A DNA stretch of 64,000 nt, taken from assembly GCF_002979475.1 (NCBI RefSeq), contig NZ_PCOY01000008.1, forward strand, positions 1 to 64,000, given 5' to 3'. The notes beneath the pieces were generated by a model. It was not told where the DNA came from, did no database searches, and saw nothing but the letters and a program-made list of their open reading frames with translations. Source of the stretch: Microbacterium sp. MYb62. Its GTDB lineage: Bacteria > Actinomycetota > Actinomycetes > Actinomycetales > Microbacteriaceae. Made by a program: the position numbers and the translations under genes. The stretch's first letter is position 1. Each line of letters starts with the position of its first letter. Of the stretch, positions 1 through 7,773 are shown piece by piece.

Positions 1-13
1 CGCCCACACCCCC

Positions 14-42
14 GGTTCCTGAGCGAGCGCAGCGAGACGAAG
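14..42. repeat. Short intergenic repeat, REP-like
   Basis: The stretch contains gagcgagcgcagcgagacga, a low-complexity GAGCGAGCGCAGCGAG core. From memory, very similar strings recur between genes in many high-GC actinobacteria. It lies just upstream of phnC, so the phnC frame, although open to the window edge, probably does not extend through it. I found no second copy in this window, so the repeat status is recalled rather than shown. Confidence 0.4.
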
Positions 43-89
43 GGCGCACTCCCACCGCCGAGCTCCGTCAGACGCTCCCCCTCGCCACC

Positions 90-836
90 GTGCGCGGACT
101 GCAGGTCGCGTACGGAGAGAACACCGTGCTCGACGGGGTCGACCTCGACCTGTTCCCCGGCGAGATGGTCGCCCTGCTCGGCGCCTCGGGGTCGGGCAAG
201 TCGACGCTCATGCGCAGCCTCACCGGGTTCGCGCCGATCGCAGCCGGCTCGGTGCGCGTGGCCGGGCACGACGTCACGAACCTCGGCCGTGGCGAACTGC
301 GGACCCTCCGCTCCGAGGTCGGTCAGGTGTTCCAGCAGTTCAACCTGATCCCACGGCTCAGCGTCCTGACCAACGTGCTCACCGGAGCCCTGCACGGCGC
401 CGGGCCGATCAACCTCGCCGGCGGGTTCTCGACCGCACACCGTCGACGGGCGCTGGAGCTGCTCGACCGGGTCGGCATCGCCCACAAGGCGTCCGCCCCT
501 GCACGCTCGCTCTCGGGCGGACAGCAGCAGCGGGTCGCGATCGCCCGGGCGCTCATGCAGCAGCCGAAGGTGATCCTGGCCGATGAGCCGGTCGCCTCGC
601 TCGATCCGAAGCTCGCGGGCTCGGTGCTCGACCTGCTGCGGGAGATCGCCACACAGGACGGCATCCCCGTGCTGGTGAGTCTGCACGTGCTGCCGCTCGC
701 GCTCGCTCACAGCGACCGGATCGTCGGGCTGCGGCACGGCGAGATGCTCGTCTCGGGCGTGACCTCGCAGCTGGATGCCGCGGCGCTCGAGTCGCTGTAC
801 GACGACGAGGAGCACGGCGATGACCACGACCACTGA
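90..836 (+). CDS. phnC: Phosphonate-type ABC transporter ATP-binding protein
   Basis: ATPase that would power uptake of a phosphonate or related phosphorus compound with the permease encoded next. Visible motifs are Walker A GASGSGKST (about residues 31-39), Q-loop (QVFQQFN), signature LSGGQQQR (about 142-149), Walker B VILADEP and a switch His in LVSLHVLP. Length (248 aa) fits PhnC. The GTG start has no clear ribosome site and the frame is open upstream to base 1, so a longer N-terminus is possible; a repeat-like sequence at 14-42 argues against much extension. A His/Asp-rich tail (EEHGDDHDH) ends the protein. The expected binding protein gene (phnD) would lie before the window. Substrate is inferred from family only. 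Confidence 0.85.
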   Translation: MRGLQVAYGENTVLDGVDLDLFPGEMVALLGASGSGKSTLMRSLTGFAPIAAGSVRVAGHDVTNLGRGELRTLRSEVGQVFQQFNLIPRLSVLTNVLTGALHGAGPINLAGGFSTAHRRRALELLDRVGIAHKASAPARSLSGGQQQRVAIARALMQQPKVILADEPVASLDPKLAGSVLDLLREIATQDGIPVLVSLHVLPLALAHSDRIVGLRHGEMLVSGVTSQLDAAALESLYDDEEHGDDHDH

Positions 837-1662
837 ACCGCGAACCGAACGCGCGACCCGTCCCGCGCTCGACCCCGCGGAGCGCACCCGCCTCGAGTCG
901 GCGTTCCGGGTGCCGCGTGCCCGCTTCCTGATCGGTCTGCCGGTCGCCGTGCTGGTGCTGATCTGGTCGTTCAACGGCGCCCAGTTCAACTTCGTGAAGC
1001 TCGGCGAGGGTGCGATCAACATGGGCGAGTTCCTGTCGCGCCTCTTCCCGCCCGACTTCTCGAAGATCGGCACCATCCTCGCTCTGCTGTTGGAGACGTT
1101 CCAGATGGCCGTGGTCGGCACGGTGCTCGGGGCGGTGCTGTCGCTGATCGTCGCGTTCGGGGCCACGTCCACTCTCGCGCCGAAGTGGCTGTACTACCCG
1201 ACGCGCTGGGTGATGAACATCATCCGCTCGGTGCCCGATCTGGTGTTCGCGCTCATGTTCGTCTCGGCCGTGGGGCTCGGTCCGTTCGCCGGCATCCTGG
1301 CCATGACGCTCGGCTCCATCGGCTCGATCGGCAAGATCTTCGCCGAGGCGATGGAGCAGGTCGACCGCGGACCGGTCGTCGCGATGGAGGCGGTCGGCGC
1401 CTCGAAGCGGCAGGTCATCCAGTACGGCATCCTGCCGCAGGCCGCACCGCTGCTCACCTCGTACACACTGCTGCTGTTCGAGGGGAACGTGCGAGGGGCG
1501 ACCATCCTCGGTCTCGTCGGCGCCGGCGGCATCGGCCTCGAGCTGACGACGGCCATGCGCATGTACGACTACGGCCACCTCAGCGCCATCATCATCTGCA
1601 TCATCGTGCTCGTCACGGTCATCGACCAGGGCAGTGCCCTCATCCGAAGGAGAATCACATGA
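820..1662 (+). CDS. phnE: Phosphonate-type ABC transporter permease
   Basis: Membrane permease partner of PhnC, 280 aa. An N-terminal cytoplasmic segment is followed by hydrophobic helices starting near ARFLIGLPVAVLVLIW, and the EAA-type coupling loop is visible at EAMEQVDRGPVVAMEAVGASKRQV. The chosen ATG lies inside the end of phnC (17-bp overlap); the same frame is open further upstream, but the shorter start gives the usual N-terminus. Overlap with both neighbours (the next gene starts in ATGA at 1659) implies one transcript and coupled translation. The phosphonate specificity is a family-level inference. Confidence 0.85.
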   Translation: MTTTTEPRTERATRPALDPAERTRLESAFRVPRARFLIGLPVAVLVLIWSFNGAQFNFVKLGEGAINMGEFLSRLFPPDFSKIGTILALLLETFQMAVVGTVLGAVLSLIVAFGATSTLAPKWLYYPTRWVMNIIRSVPDLVFALMFVSAVGLGPFAGILAMTLGSIGSIGKIFAEAMEQVDRGPVVAMEAVGASKRQVIQYGILPQAAPLLTSYTLLLFEGNVRGATILGLVGAGGIGLELTTAMRMYDYGHLSAIIICIIVLVTVIDQGSALIRRRIT

Positions 1663-2426
1663 CCATCATCGACACCGGACTCGTCCTCAGCGCGCCGGTC
1701 AATCTGCGCGACCTCGGCGGCATCGCGATCGACGGCGGCGTGCTCCGCGAAGGTCTCGCCATCCGCACCGACGACCTCGCATACGTCACCTCGGAGGTGG
1801 CAGACGAGCTCGTCGCCCGCGGCCTCACCGCGATCATCGACCTGCGCTCGCCGCTGGAGGTCTCGGTCACGGGACGCGGCCCTCTCGGTGAGCATCCGGT
1901 CGCGTACCACCACCTGCCGCTCATCGCGGATGTGGGGGAGTCGATGGGCGAGAAGGCCCCGACGCTGAGCCACGAGGCCATGGGTCTGATGTACCAGCGC
2001 ATGGTCGAGAGCGCAGCGCCGCAGCTGGTGATCGCGCTCAACGTGATCGCGCACACCCCGGGAGCTGCGGCCTTCCACTGCGCCGCCGGTCGCGATCGCA
2101 CGGGAGTTCTCGCGGCCATGCTGCTGCTCGCGCTGGGCGCGGCAGACGACGACATCGTCACCGACTATGCCCGCACCGGCGACAACATGGTCGCGATCAT
2201 GGCGCGCACCGCCCCCGTGATGGGCGCCATGTGGAAGGCGCTGGGCTTCGACGCCGACGCTCTCGACAAGTCGTCCTCCCTGCTCGAAGGCTCGATGGAC
2301 GTGTCGATGCGCAGCCTGCTCGACACCCTCCGCGCACAGCACGGCGACCCGCTGACGCCGCTGCGCGCCGCGGGGCTGTCCGATGCCACGATCGCCCGTC
2401 TGCGTGCACGGGCGCTCGCCGCGTGA
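1659..2426 (+). CDS. Tyrosine-protein phosphatase-like protein (Y_phosphatase3 type)
   Basis: 255-aa protein with the CX5R phosphatase loop: HCAAGRDRTG with nucleophile Cys141 and Arg147. The early motif NLRDLGGI and the later DYARTG fit the bacterial Y_phosphatase3 (LptP/MptpB-like) group. It starts within the phnE stop codon (ATGA) and is followed by a GTGA overlap with the regulator, so it belongs to the phosphonate-uptake operon. In this setting it may dephosphorylate a small imported phosphoester rather than a protein; that is inference. Phosphatase activity itself is well supported by the intact loop. Confidence 0.85.
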   Translation: MTIIDTGLVLSAPVNLRDLGGIAIDGGVLREGLAIRTDDLAYVTSEVADELVARGLTAIIDLRSPLEVSVTGRGPLGEHPVAYHHLPLIADVGESMGEKAPTLSHEAMGLMYQRMVESAAPQLVIALNVIAHTPGAAAFHCAAGRDRTGVLAAMLLLALGAADDDIVTDYARTGDNMVAIMARTAPVMGAMWKALGFDADALDKSSSLLEGSMDVSMRSLLDTLRAQHGDPLTPLRAAGLSDATIARLRARALAA

Positions 2427-3055
2427 GCACGATGACGACGGATGCCGGGGCCGCGGTTCGCCGCCGCCCCGGTCGTCCGCGCGATGAGGAGATCGACGGG
2501 CAGATCGTCGCGGCGACACTGGAGATCATCGACGCGGGCGAGGAGGTCACGGTGTCGCGGGTGGTGGCTCGCAGCGGGGTGAGTCGGGCGGCCCTGTATC
2601 GGCGCTGGCCGTCGCTCACGCTCCTGATCGCCGCCGCGCTCGACGTCGGGCGCGAGGTGCCGCCGGAGTACCCCGCTGATGCCGACCTGCACGAGGTGCT
2701 GCTCGCCGGTCTCGGGCTCGGTGCCGACGGCGTCGCCCCCTCGGCACCCGGATACTCCGAGGAGCGGTTCCGGCAGCGCATCCGCCTGGTCATGGCTGAT
2801 CGTGCCCTGCAGAGGACGTACTGGGAGTCGCACGTGTCGCGGCGACGGGTGCCCCTGCAGAACGCACTCCGCACGGGCATCGCACGGGGCCAGCTGCGTG
2901 CCGACCTCGACATCGAAGCCTGCTTCGACGCCATCGCGGGGGTCGCGTACTACCAGCTCGTGGTGCGAGGCGACCGGATCAGCGATCCCGCGGTCGTGGC
3001 CCGATTGCGCGCCGCGATCGAGGTGATCTGGCGCGGGATGGTCAGCTCTTCGTGA
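2423..3055 (+). CDS. TetR-family transcriptional regulator
   Basis: 210-aa regulator. The N-terminal helix-turn-helix reads VTVSRVVARSGVSRAALYRRW, typical of TetR proteins, preceded by the basic RRRPGRPRDEEID segment. Start is GTG at 2423, overlapping the phosphatase stop as GTGA; ATG at 2432 is an alternative. Being the last gene of the phn operon, it probably controls its own operon, but the promoter is outside the window. Its 3' end overlaps the convergent VOC gene by 14 bp. Ligand unknown. Confidence 0.85.
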   Translation: MSTMTTDAGAAVRRRPGRPRDEEIDGQIVAATLEIIDAGEEVTVSRVVARSGVSRAALYRRWPSLTLLIAAALDVGREVPPEYPADADLHEVLLAGLGLGADGVAPSAPGYSEERFRQRIRLVMADRALQRTYWESHVSRRRVPLQNALRTGIARGQLRADLDIEACFDAIAGVAYYQLVVRGDRISDPAVVARLRAAIEVIWRGMVSSS

Positions 3056-3479
3056 GGTCCTGTGCGAACATCACGAGGATGCCGCTGGGGCCGCGGAGGT
3101 ACGTGAGCTTGTAGACGTCCTGGTAGTTCGCGACGCTGCGCAGCGGGTGGTAGCCGTGGCGGGCGGCGATCGCGAGTGACTCGTCGATGTCGTCGACCGA
3201 GAAGGCGATGCGGTGCATGCCGATCTCGTTCGGCTGCGTCGGTTCGGTCTCGATCGCGTCGGGGTGGATGTACTCGAACAGCTCGATCTGGCCATGTCCG
3301 TCGGGCGTCTGCAGCACCGCGATCTTGGCGTGGTTGCCGTCGAGACCGACCGCGGTCGACGCCCACTCTCCGCTGACCTCGTCGCGCCCGAGCACGGTGA
3401 GGCCCAGGTCGGTGAAGAAGGAGATGGTGGCTTCCAGGTCGCGGACGGCGATGCCGACGTTCTCGAGGGTGATGGGCAT
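3042..3479 (-). CDS. VOC-family protein, methylmalonyl-CoA epimerase-like
   Basis: 145-aa single-polypeptide vicinal-oxygen-chelate protein. Two beta-alpha-beta-beta-beta modules are visible: LENVGIAVRDLEATISFFTDLGL near the N-terminus and MHRIAFSVDDIDESLAIAARHGY in the second half, ending in RGPSGILVMFAQ. Likely metal ligands include the His and Glu residues of these modules. The pattern resembles methylmalonyl-CoA epimerases and glyoxalase-like enzymes, but no partner mutase is nearby, so substrate is open. Start ATG gives the canonical MPITLENVGIAV N-terminus. Confidence 0.75.
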   Translation of the reverse strand: MPITLENVGIAVRDLEATISFFTDLGLTVLGRDEVSGEWASTAVGLDGNHAKIAVLQTPDGHGQIELFEYIHPDAIETEPTQPNEIGMHRIAFSVDDIDESLAIAARHGYHPLRSVANYQDVYKLTYLRGPSGILVMFAQDLTKS

Positions 3480-3517
3480 GGGTGGGATGCTACTCGCGTT
3501 CGTCGTCCCCGTCAGGG

Positions 3518-3868
3518 CTATCTCCCGAGCTTCTCTGCGCAGGTGACGCAGTACTCGGCGAACGGTCGAGCCTCCAGGCGCCCGGCCGGGATGGGCTTCC
3601 CGCAGTGGGCGCAGATCCCGTAGGTGCCGGCATCCACCCTCGCCAGCGCATCGTCGACCTGGCGCAGTTCGGACGCTGCGGCCTCGGCGAGCCCGGTCAG
3701 CCGCGACCACTCCGACGACAGCGTGACGCCCTCGGGGTCGTGTTCGTCGTCGTCGTTCGAGCCCGCCCGGTCGTGAGTGAGTTCGTCGAGCGTCGCGGCC
3801 GTCGCCTGCACCCGCGCCTCGGCCTGAGCGCGCAGTGCGAGCAGGCGGTCACGGGCGTCGGCGGTCAT
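3518..3868 (-). CDS. TraR/DksA-family zinc-finger protein
   Basis: 116-aa protein with a long N-terminal helical hairpin (LLALRAQAEARVQ... ELRQVDDALARVDAG) followed by the DksA-type finger GTYGICAHCGKPIPAGRLEARPFA..CVTC, giving four Cys ligands (CX2C and CX2C). Family members bind the RNA polymerase secondary channel or act as small zinc proteins. The acidic coiled-coil tip residues are replaced by an acidic NDDDEHDPEG stretch. It stands as a single minus-strand gene between the VOC protein and the MMPL exporter. The role is known at family level only. Confidence 0.8.
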   Translation of the reverse strand: MTADARDRLLALRAQAEARVQATAATLDELTHDRAGSNDDDEHDPEGVTLSSEWSRLTGLAEAAASELRQVDDALARVDAGTYGICAHCGKPIPAGRLEARPFAEYCVTCAEKLGR

Positions 3869-3917
3869 GCGCCCACTCTAGGCAGCCCCGCCGACGTCCG
3901 GGCCGGCTGAGCAGGCG

Positions 3918-6464
3918 TCAGGCGGAGGTCCGGGTCGTCGGCACCGAGTCGGTCGTGGTCGGAACCGCCACGGCCTTCATCCCGGGGTGATCGCGTTCGA
4001 GTGCCGCGCCCTCCATGTCGACGTTCGGCAGGATGCGGTCGAGCCAGCGCGGCAGCCACCACGCCGAGCGCCCGAGCAGGTGCATGAGCGCGGGCATCAG
4101 CAGCATCCGCACCACGAACGCGTCGAGCAGCACACCGAATGCGAGGCCGAATCCGATCGAGCGGATGATCGTCGACTCCGAGAAGATGAACCCGCCGAAC
4201 ACCGACACCATGATGAGGGCGGCGGCGATCACGACCGAGCGACCGGCACGGAAGCCCTGGGCGACGGCATCCCGCGCCGAGGCCCCGTGCACATACGCCT
4301 CGCGCATGCCGGAGGCGAGGAACAGCTGATAGTCCATCGCGAGCCCGAACAGGATGCCGACGAGGATCACGGGGAGGAAGCTCAGGATCGGCCCGGTGCT
4401 GTGCAGTCCGATGATCTCGGCACCCCAGCCGAATTGGAACACCGCGACGATCAGGCCGTACGTCGCGAACAGCGACAGCACGAACCCGCCCGTCGCGATG
4501 AGCGGCACGAGTAGCGAGCGGAACACCACGATCATGATGAGGAGCGAGAGTCCGACCACGACCACGAGGTACAGCGGCAGGACTCCGGCCAGTGCCTCGG
4601 AGATGTCGATGTTGATGGCCGCCTGACCCGCGACGCCGAGGGTGATCCCGTCGTCGATCGCCGGCATCGTGCGCAGTTCCTGCACGAGCTTCTCGGTGGA
4701 TGCGCTGTTCGGGCCCTCTTCGGGCACGACCTGGAACGCGAGGAGCGTGTTGTCGTCGGATGCGGCGATGGGCGCGACCGCCACCACGTCATCCTGATCA
4801 GCGATGGCCTGGGCGATCGTGACCTGCGTGGAGAGCAGGTCGTCGTCGCTGACCGCGTCGTCGAGGGTCGCGGTGACGAGGAGCGGTCCGTTCGCGCCTT
4901 CGCCGAACTGCTCGTCGACGGTCTGGAAGGCGCGGTAGCTGGTGGAGTCGCTGGGCTCGCTCGATCCGTCGGGCAGTCCGAGTCGCATCGACATCGCCGG
5001 GATCGCGATGATCAGTAGGGCGACGACGCTCACGAGCGCGGTGACGATCGCGCGGAGGGTCGACATGCGCTTCACGGGCTTGCCCGCGGCATGCTCCTGG
5101 CCGATCGTGGTGCGGGCGCGACGGCTGAGCGGGCGCGTGCCGACGAGTCCGAGGATTGCCGGCGCGAGGGTGATCGCGACGAGCACGGCGACCGCGACGC
5201 AGACCGCGCCGACCGTGCCCATGAGGCCGAGGAACGGCACGCCGGTCACGTTGAGCGCGAGCAGTGCGACGATCACGGTGGTGCCGGCGAACACGACGGC
5301 CGTGCCGGAGGTGCCCGTGGCGAGGCCGATGGATTCGCGCACCGGGACGCCGGCGAGCAGCTGCTTGCGGTGTCGATTGACGATGAACAGCGAGTAGTCG
5401 ATGCCGACCGCGAGGCCGAGCATCACCCCCAGCACCGGGGTCACCGAGGCCATGTTCACCACGCCGGAGAAGGCGAGGGATGCCGTGACGCCGACTCCGA
5501 CGCCGACGATGGCCGTGACGATCGGGAGGGCGGCGGCGAGGAGCGAGCCGAGCATCACGATGAGGACGATCGCGGCGAACACGAGCCCGACCGCTTCGCC
5601 GACGCCGAAGATCTCCGGCACACCCTGCGCGATGTCGGTACCGAAGTCGACCTCGACGCCGTCGATCGGAGCGGACTCGAAGTGGTCGATCGCACCCTGC
5701 TTCACCTCTTCAGAGAGCTCGAGGCGCGGGTCGACGAACGAGATGTTGACGATGGCGGTCGATCCGTCTTCGGAGACCACGCCGATGCCGTCAGCCAGGT
5801 CGAGGAGGGTCGAGCCCTGCTCCACCTGGTCGGCGTTGTCGTCGAGCGTGAGGCGCGACTCGTCGAGCTGTGCGTTCTGCGCCGAGACCTGGGCCAGCTG
5901 CGCGTTCAGGGCCGCGATCTGGGCGTCGAGAGCGGCGAGCTGGGCGGAACCGGCACCGGCCTGCTCCGCCTGGGTGCGGGCTGCCGTGAGCTGGGCGAGG
6001 CCGGCGTCGAGCTGGGCGCGTCCGTCGTCGAGCTGCGTCTGCGCGGCATCCAGCTGGGCGCGGCCGTCGGTGATCTGGTGCTGGCCGTCGGCGAGTTTCT
6101 GCGCCTGGTCGTCCTGCTGCTGCTGTGCGTCGAACGGATCGATCACCCGGGCGACACCGTCGAGATCTTCGGCGCTCATGGCCAGGTCGGAGATCGCCTT
6201 CTTCTGCTCGTCGGTGAAGGGCGATCCGTCTTCGGTCTTGTACACGACCGTGCCCGTGCCGCCGGCGGTGTCGGGCAGCTTGTCGGCGAGTTCATCGATC
6301 ACGGCGCCGGAGGCGGTGCCGGGGATGTCGAAGCTGTTGCTCAGCGTGCCACCGAGGGTGAGGAAGGCGCCGACGCCGATGCCGAGGATCAGGACCCACG
6401 AGACGATCACCGTCCAGGCCTTGCGTGCAGCGAACGAACCCAGACGGTAGAGCAGTGATGCCAC
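3918..6464 (-). CDS. MMPL/RND-family transporter
   Basis: 848-aa membrane exporter, probably driven by proton flow and exporting a lipid, drug or similar hydrophobic substrate. TM1 starts near WTVIVSWVLILGIGVGAFL; two MMPL modules follow, each with a large outside loop and a cluster of helices (for example VLGVMLGLAVGIDYSLFIVNRHR and ILFGLAMDYQLFLASGMREAY, the paired GxxxDY motifs). Outside loop 1 holds a long coiled-coil built of DGRAQLDA-like heptads. I chose GTG at 6464 because AAGGAG lies 6 nt upstream; an ATG at 6500 would add 12 residues. It is divergent from a TetR gene and shares an inverted-repeat operator with it, so induction by the exported compound is likely. Confidence 0.9.
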   Translation of the reverse strand: MASLLYRLGSFAARKAWTVIVSWVLILGIGVGAFLTLGGTLSNSFDIPGTASGAVIDELADKLPDTAGGTGTVVYKTEDGSPFTDEQKKAISDLAMSAEDLDGVARVIDPFDAQQQQDDQAQKLADGQHQITDGRAQLDAAQTQLDDGRAQLDAGLAQLTAARTQAEQAGAGSAQLAALDAQIAALNAQLAQVSAQNAQLDESRLTLDDNADQVEQGSTLLDLADGIGVVSEDGSTAIVNISFVDPRLELSEEVKQGAIDHFESAPIDGVEVDFGTDIAQGVPEIFGVGEAVGLVFAAIVLIVMLGSLLAAALPIVTAIVGVGVGVTASLAFSGVVNMASVTPVLGVMLGLAVGIDYSLFIVNRHRKQLLAGVPVRESIGLATGTSGTAVVFAGTTVIVALLALNVTGVPFLGLMGTVGAVCVAVAVLVAITLAPAILGLVGTRPLSRRARTTIGQEHAAGKPVKRMSTLRAIVTALVSVVALLIIAIPAMSMRLGLPDGSSEPSDSTSYRAFQTVDEQFGEGANGPLLVTATLDDAVSDDDLLSTQVTIAQAIADQDDVVAVAPIAASDDNTLLAFQVVPEEGPNSASTEKLVQELRTMPAIDDGITLGVAGQAAINIDISEALAGVLPLYLVVVVGLSLLIMIVVFRSLLVPLIATGGFVLSLFATYGLIVAVFQFGWGAEIIGLHSTGPILSFLPVILVGILFGLAMDYQLFLASGMREAYVHGASARDAVAQGFRAGRSVVIAAALIMVSVFGGFIFSESTIIRSIGFGLAFGVLLDAFVVRMLLMPALMHLLGRSAWWLPRWLDRILPNVDMEGAALERDHPGMKAVAVPTTTDSVPTTRTSA

Positions 6465-6484
6465 AGTGGTCTCCTTCAGACTCG

Positions 6485-6519
6485 AAAGATCATACGGCAC
6501 GTCTCGTCTAGAGATCTTT
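6485..6519. promoter_or_regulatory. Inverted repeat between MMPL and TetR genes
   Basis: AAAGATC at 6485-6491 is repeated in inverse as GATCTTT at 6513-6519 inside the 70-bp divergent intergenic region. The placement makes it the likely operator of the adjacent TetR regulator, controlling both genes. The 21-bp spacer is long for one TetR dimer, so it may be two half-sites of adjacent sites. Confidence 0.45.
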
Positions 6520-6534
6520 GACTATCCTGAGTGC

Positions 6535-7107
6535 ATGGTCAACGAGCATCGGAGCGGGCCCGTGCGCAGCACCGCGGCACGCGAGGCGATCCTCGATGCG
6601 ACCTCACGACTGTTCCACGCGCAGGGGTACGACCGGCTCACGATCGAGGGCATCGCCAAGGAAGCCGGAGTCGGCAAGCAGACCATCTACCGCTGGTGGC
6701 CGTCGCGGGGCGCGCTGATCGCCGACTGTCTGGTGGACGGGCGCCTGATCCCCGTGGACTTCGATGTGCCGGACACGGGAGACCTGTTCGCCGATGTCGA
6801 GACCTGGCTGCAGTCGGTCTTCGGGATCCTTGCGAGCACGCAGGGGCAGGCGCTGCTGCAGTCCCTGGTCGCGGCCGCCGCGGAAGATGCCGCGGTCGGT
6901 GCCCACCTCGGCGGAAGCCTCGGTGTCGAGCAGCACCTGTCGGAGCGGCTGCGAGGGGGGATCCGCGACGGTCAGCTGCCCGAAGATGCACCGATCGCAC
7001 AGATCGGCCGCGCGATCCTGGGCGCGATCATCGTGGAATCGCTGGGCCGCGAGAGCAGCGGACCCGAGGGGATCATCGCTCTGACCCGGTACCTCTTCAC
7101 CCGCTGA
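6535..7107 (+). CDS. TetR-family regulator of the MMPL exporter (putative)
   Basis: 190-aa protein with an N-terminal HTH (LTIEGIAKEAGVGKQTIYRWWPSRGALIAD) and the TetR_C-type ligand domain seen in actinobacterial RutR/SACE_7040-like regulators. ATG at 6535 gives the natural N-terminus; the frame is open further upstream. Divergent orientation to the MMPL gene with an inverted repeat between them suggests local repression of the exporter. It closely resembles the TetR protein at 33434 in HTH sequence (KQTIYRWWPS). Confidence 0.85.
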   Translation: MVNEHRSGPVRSTAAREAILDATSRLFHAQGYDRLTIEGIAKEAGVGKQTIYRWWPSRGALIADCLVDGRLIPVDFDVPDTGDLFADVETWLQSVFGILASTQGQALLQSLVAAAAEDAAVGAHLGGSLGVEQHLSERLRGGIRDGQLPEDAPIAQIGRAILGAIIVESLGRESSGPEGIIALTRYLFTR

Positions 7108-7123
7108 GTCCTCTCGGGGGGCC

Positions 7124-7459
7124 TCAGCGACCCGACTCCTCGAGCCACTCGGTGACGAAGCGCTCATTCGCGTGGATGTGCGTGGCTTCGTATGTGCCGC
7201 CGTCGAGCACCTCGAAGCGATGCGCAACGAGTGCGGGAACGACGAGGATCTGCCCGCCGACGCCCACCACCTGCTCCTCGCCGACCGTGAACAGCGCGCG
7301 GCCCTGGTGGATCAGGAACGTCTCGGCGTACGGATGCCGGTGCAGACGCGGTCCGCGCCCCGGCGTCGTGATGAACTCGCGCATGATGCTCACGGGCGAG
7401 CCCAGCAGGTATCCCTCGACGTCCTCGTCGCGGGTGATGTTCGTGGGCTGGATGGTCAT
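7124..7459 (-). CDS. Cupin-domain protein
   Basis: 111-aa single-domain cupin. The first cupin motif is visible as RLHRHPYAETFLIHQGRALFTVG (metal ligands His, His and Glu) and the second as GGQILVVPALVAHRFEVLDGG. It probably binds a metal and either a small ligand or acts as a small isomerase/dioxygenase; nothing nearby fixes the function. Transcribed convergently with the TetR gene. An inverted repeat lies about 90 bp upstream of the start. Confidence 0.75.
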   Translation of the reverse strand: MTIQPTNITRDEDVEGYLLGSPVSIMREFITTPGRGPRLHRHPYAETFLIHQGRALFTVGEEQVVGVGGQILVVPALVAHRFEVLDGGTYEATHIHANERFVTEWLEESGR

Positions 7460-7541
7460 GGTGCCTCCGTTCCCGCCCGAGGGTACGCCTGCGTCGCCGA
7501 TGGCGCGAGCGTGCTCTGGACGTTCCGCCGTTCCGCCGATC

Positions 7542-7560
7542 TGTGAACGAGGTGTTCACA
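7542..7560. promoter_or_regulatory. Perfect inverted repeat upstream of the cupin gene
   Basis: TGTGAAC-N5-GTTCACA forms a perfect 7+7 bp palindrome in the gap between the cupin and the purL-linked small gene. It looks like a dimeric regulator site. It is 83-101 bp upstream of the cupin start, so it could govern that gene. No regulator can be assigned. Confidence 0.4.
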
Positions 7561-7591
7561 AACTGACGACTTCGTCCCGCAGGCTCGCCCC

Positions 7592-7607
7592 GGGCTGGTG
7601 ACAGCCC
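7592..7607 (-). terminator. Hairpin downstream of the purL operon
   Basis: GGGCTG-GTGA-CAGCCC forms a perfect 6-bp stem with a 4-nt loop, 10 bp beyond the stop codon of the small membrane gene. No U-run follows, which is common for actinobacterial terminators. Confidence 0.45.
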
Positions 7608-7617
7608 AGACTGAGCG

Positions 7618-7773
7618 TCAGCCGAGGAGCAGCGTGAGCACCGTCGCGCCGCCACCACCGAGGATGAGCGCGATGATGACGGTCCAGGCGATGATGCGGA
7701 TGCGCCGGTTGCGCTTCTCGCCGAGGTCGCCGTAGTCCTCTTCGTTCGGGTTCTGCCGGCTCACGTCGCTCAT
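7618..7773 (-). CDS. Small single-pass membrane protein coupled to purL
   Basis: 51-aa protein not easily found by length-filtered gene calls. It has a charged N-terminus ([19 protein letters not shown]) followed by one transmembrane helix, [20 protein letters not shown]. The ATG overlaps the purL stop codon as ATGA (7770-7773), so it is translationally coupled to purL. The basic cluster before the helix predicts the N-terminus inside the cell. Function unknown; the tight coupling and good codon usage make it a real gene. Confidence 0.75.
   Translation of the reverse strand: MSDVSRQNPNEEDYGDLGEKRNRRIRIIAWTVIIALILGGGGATVLTLLLG

Noticed and set aside
1..89. Longer phnC N-terminus reaching the window edge
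   Set aside because: The frame is open but passes through the REP-like repeat and has no recognisable start or protein-like sequence; GTG at 90 kept with reservation.
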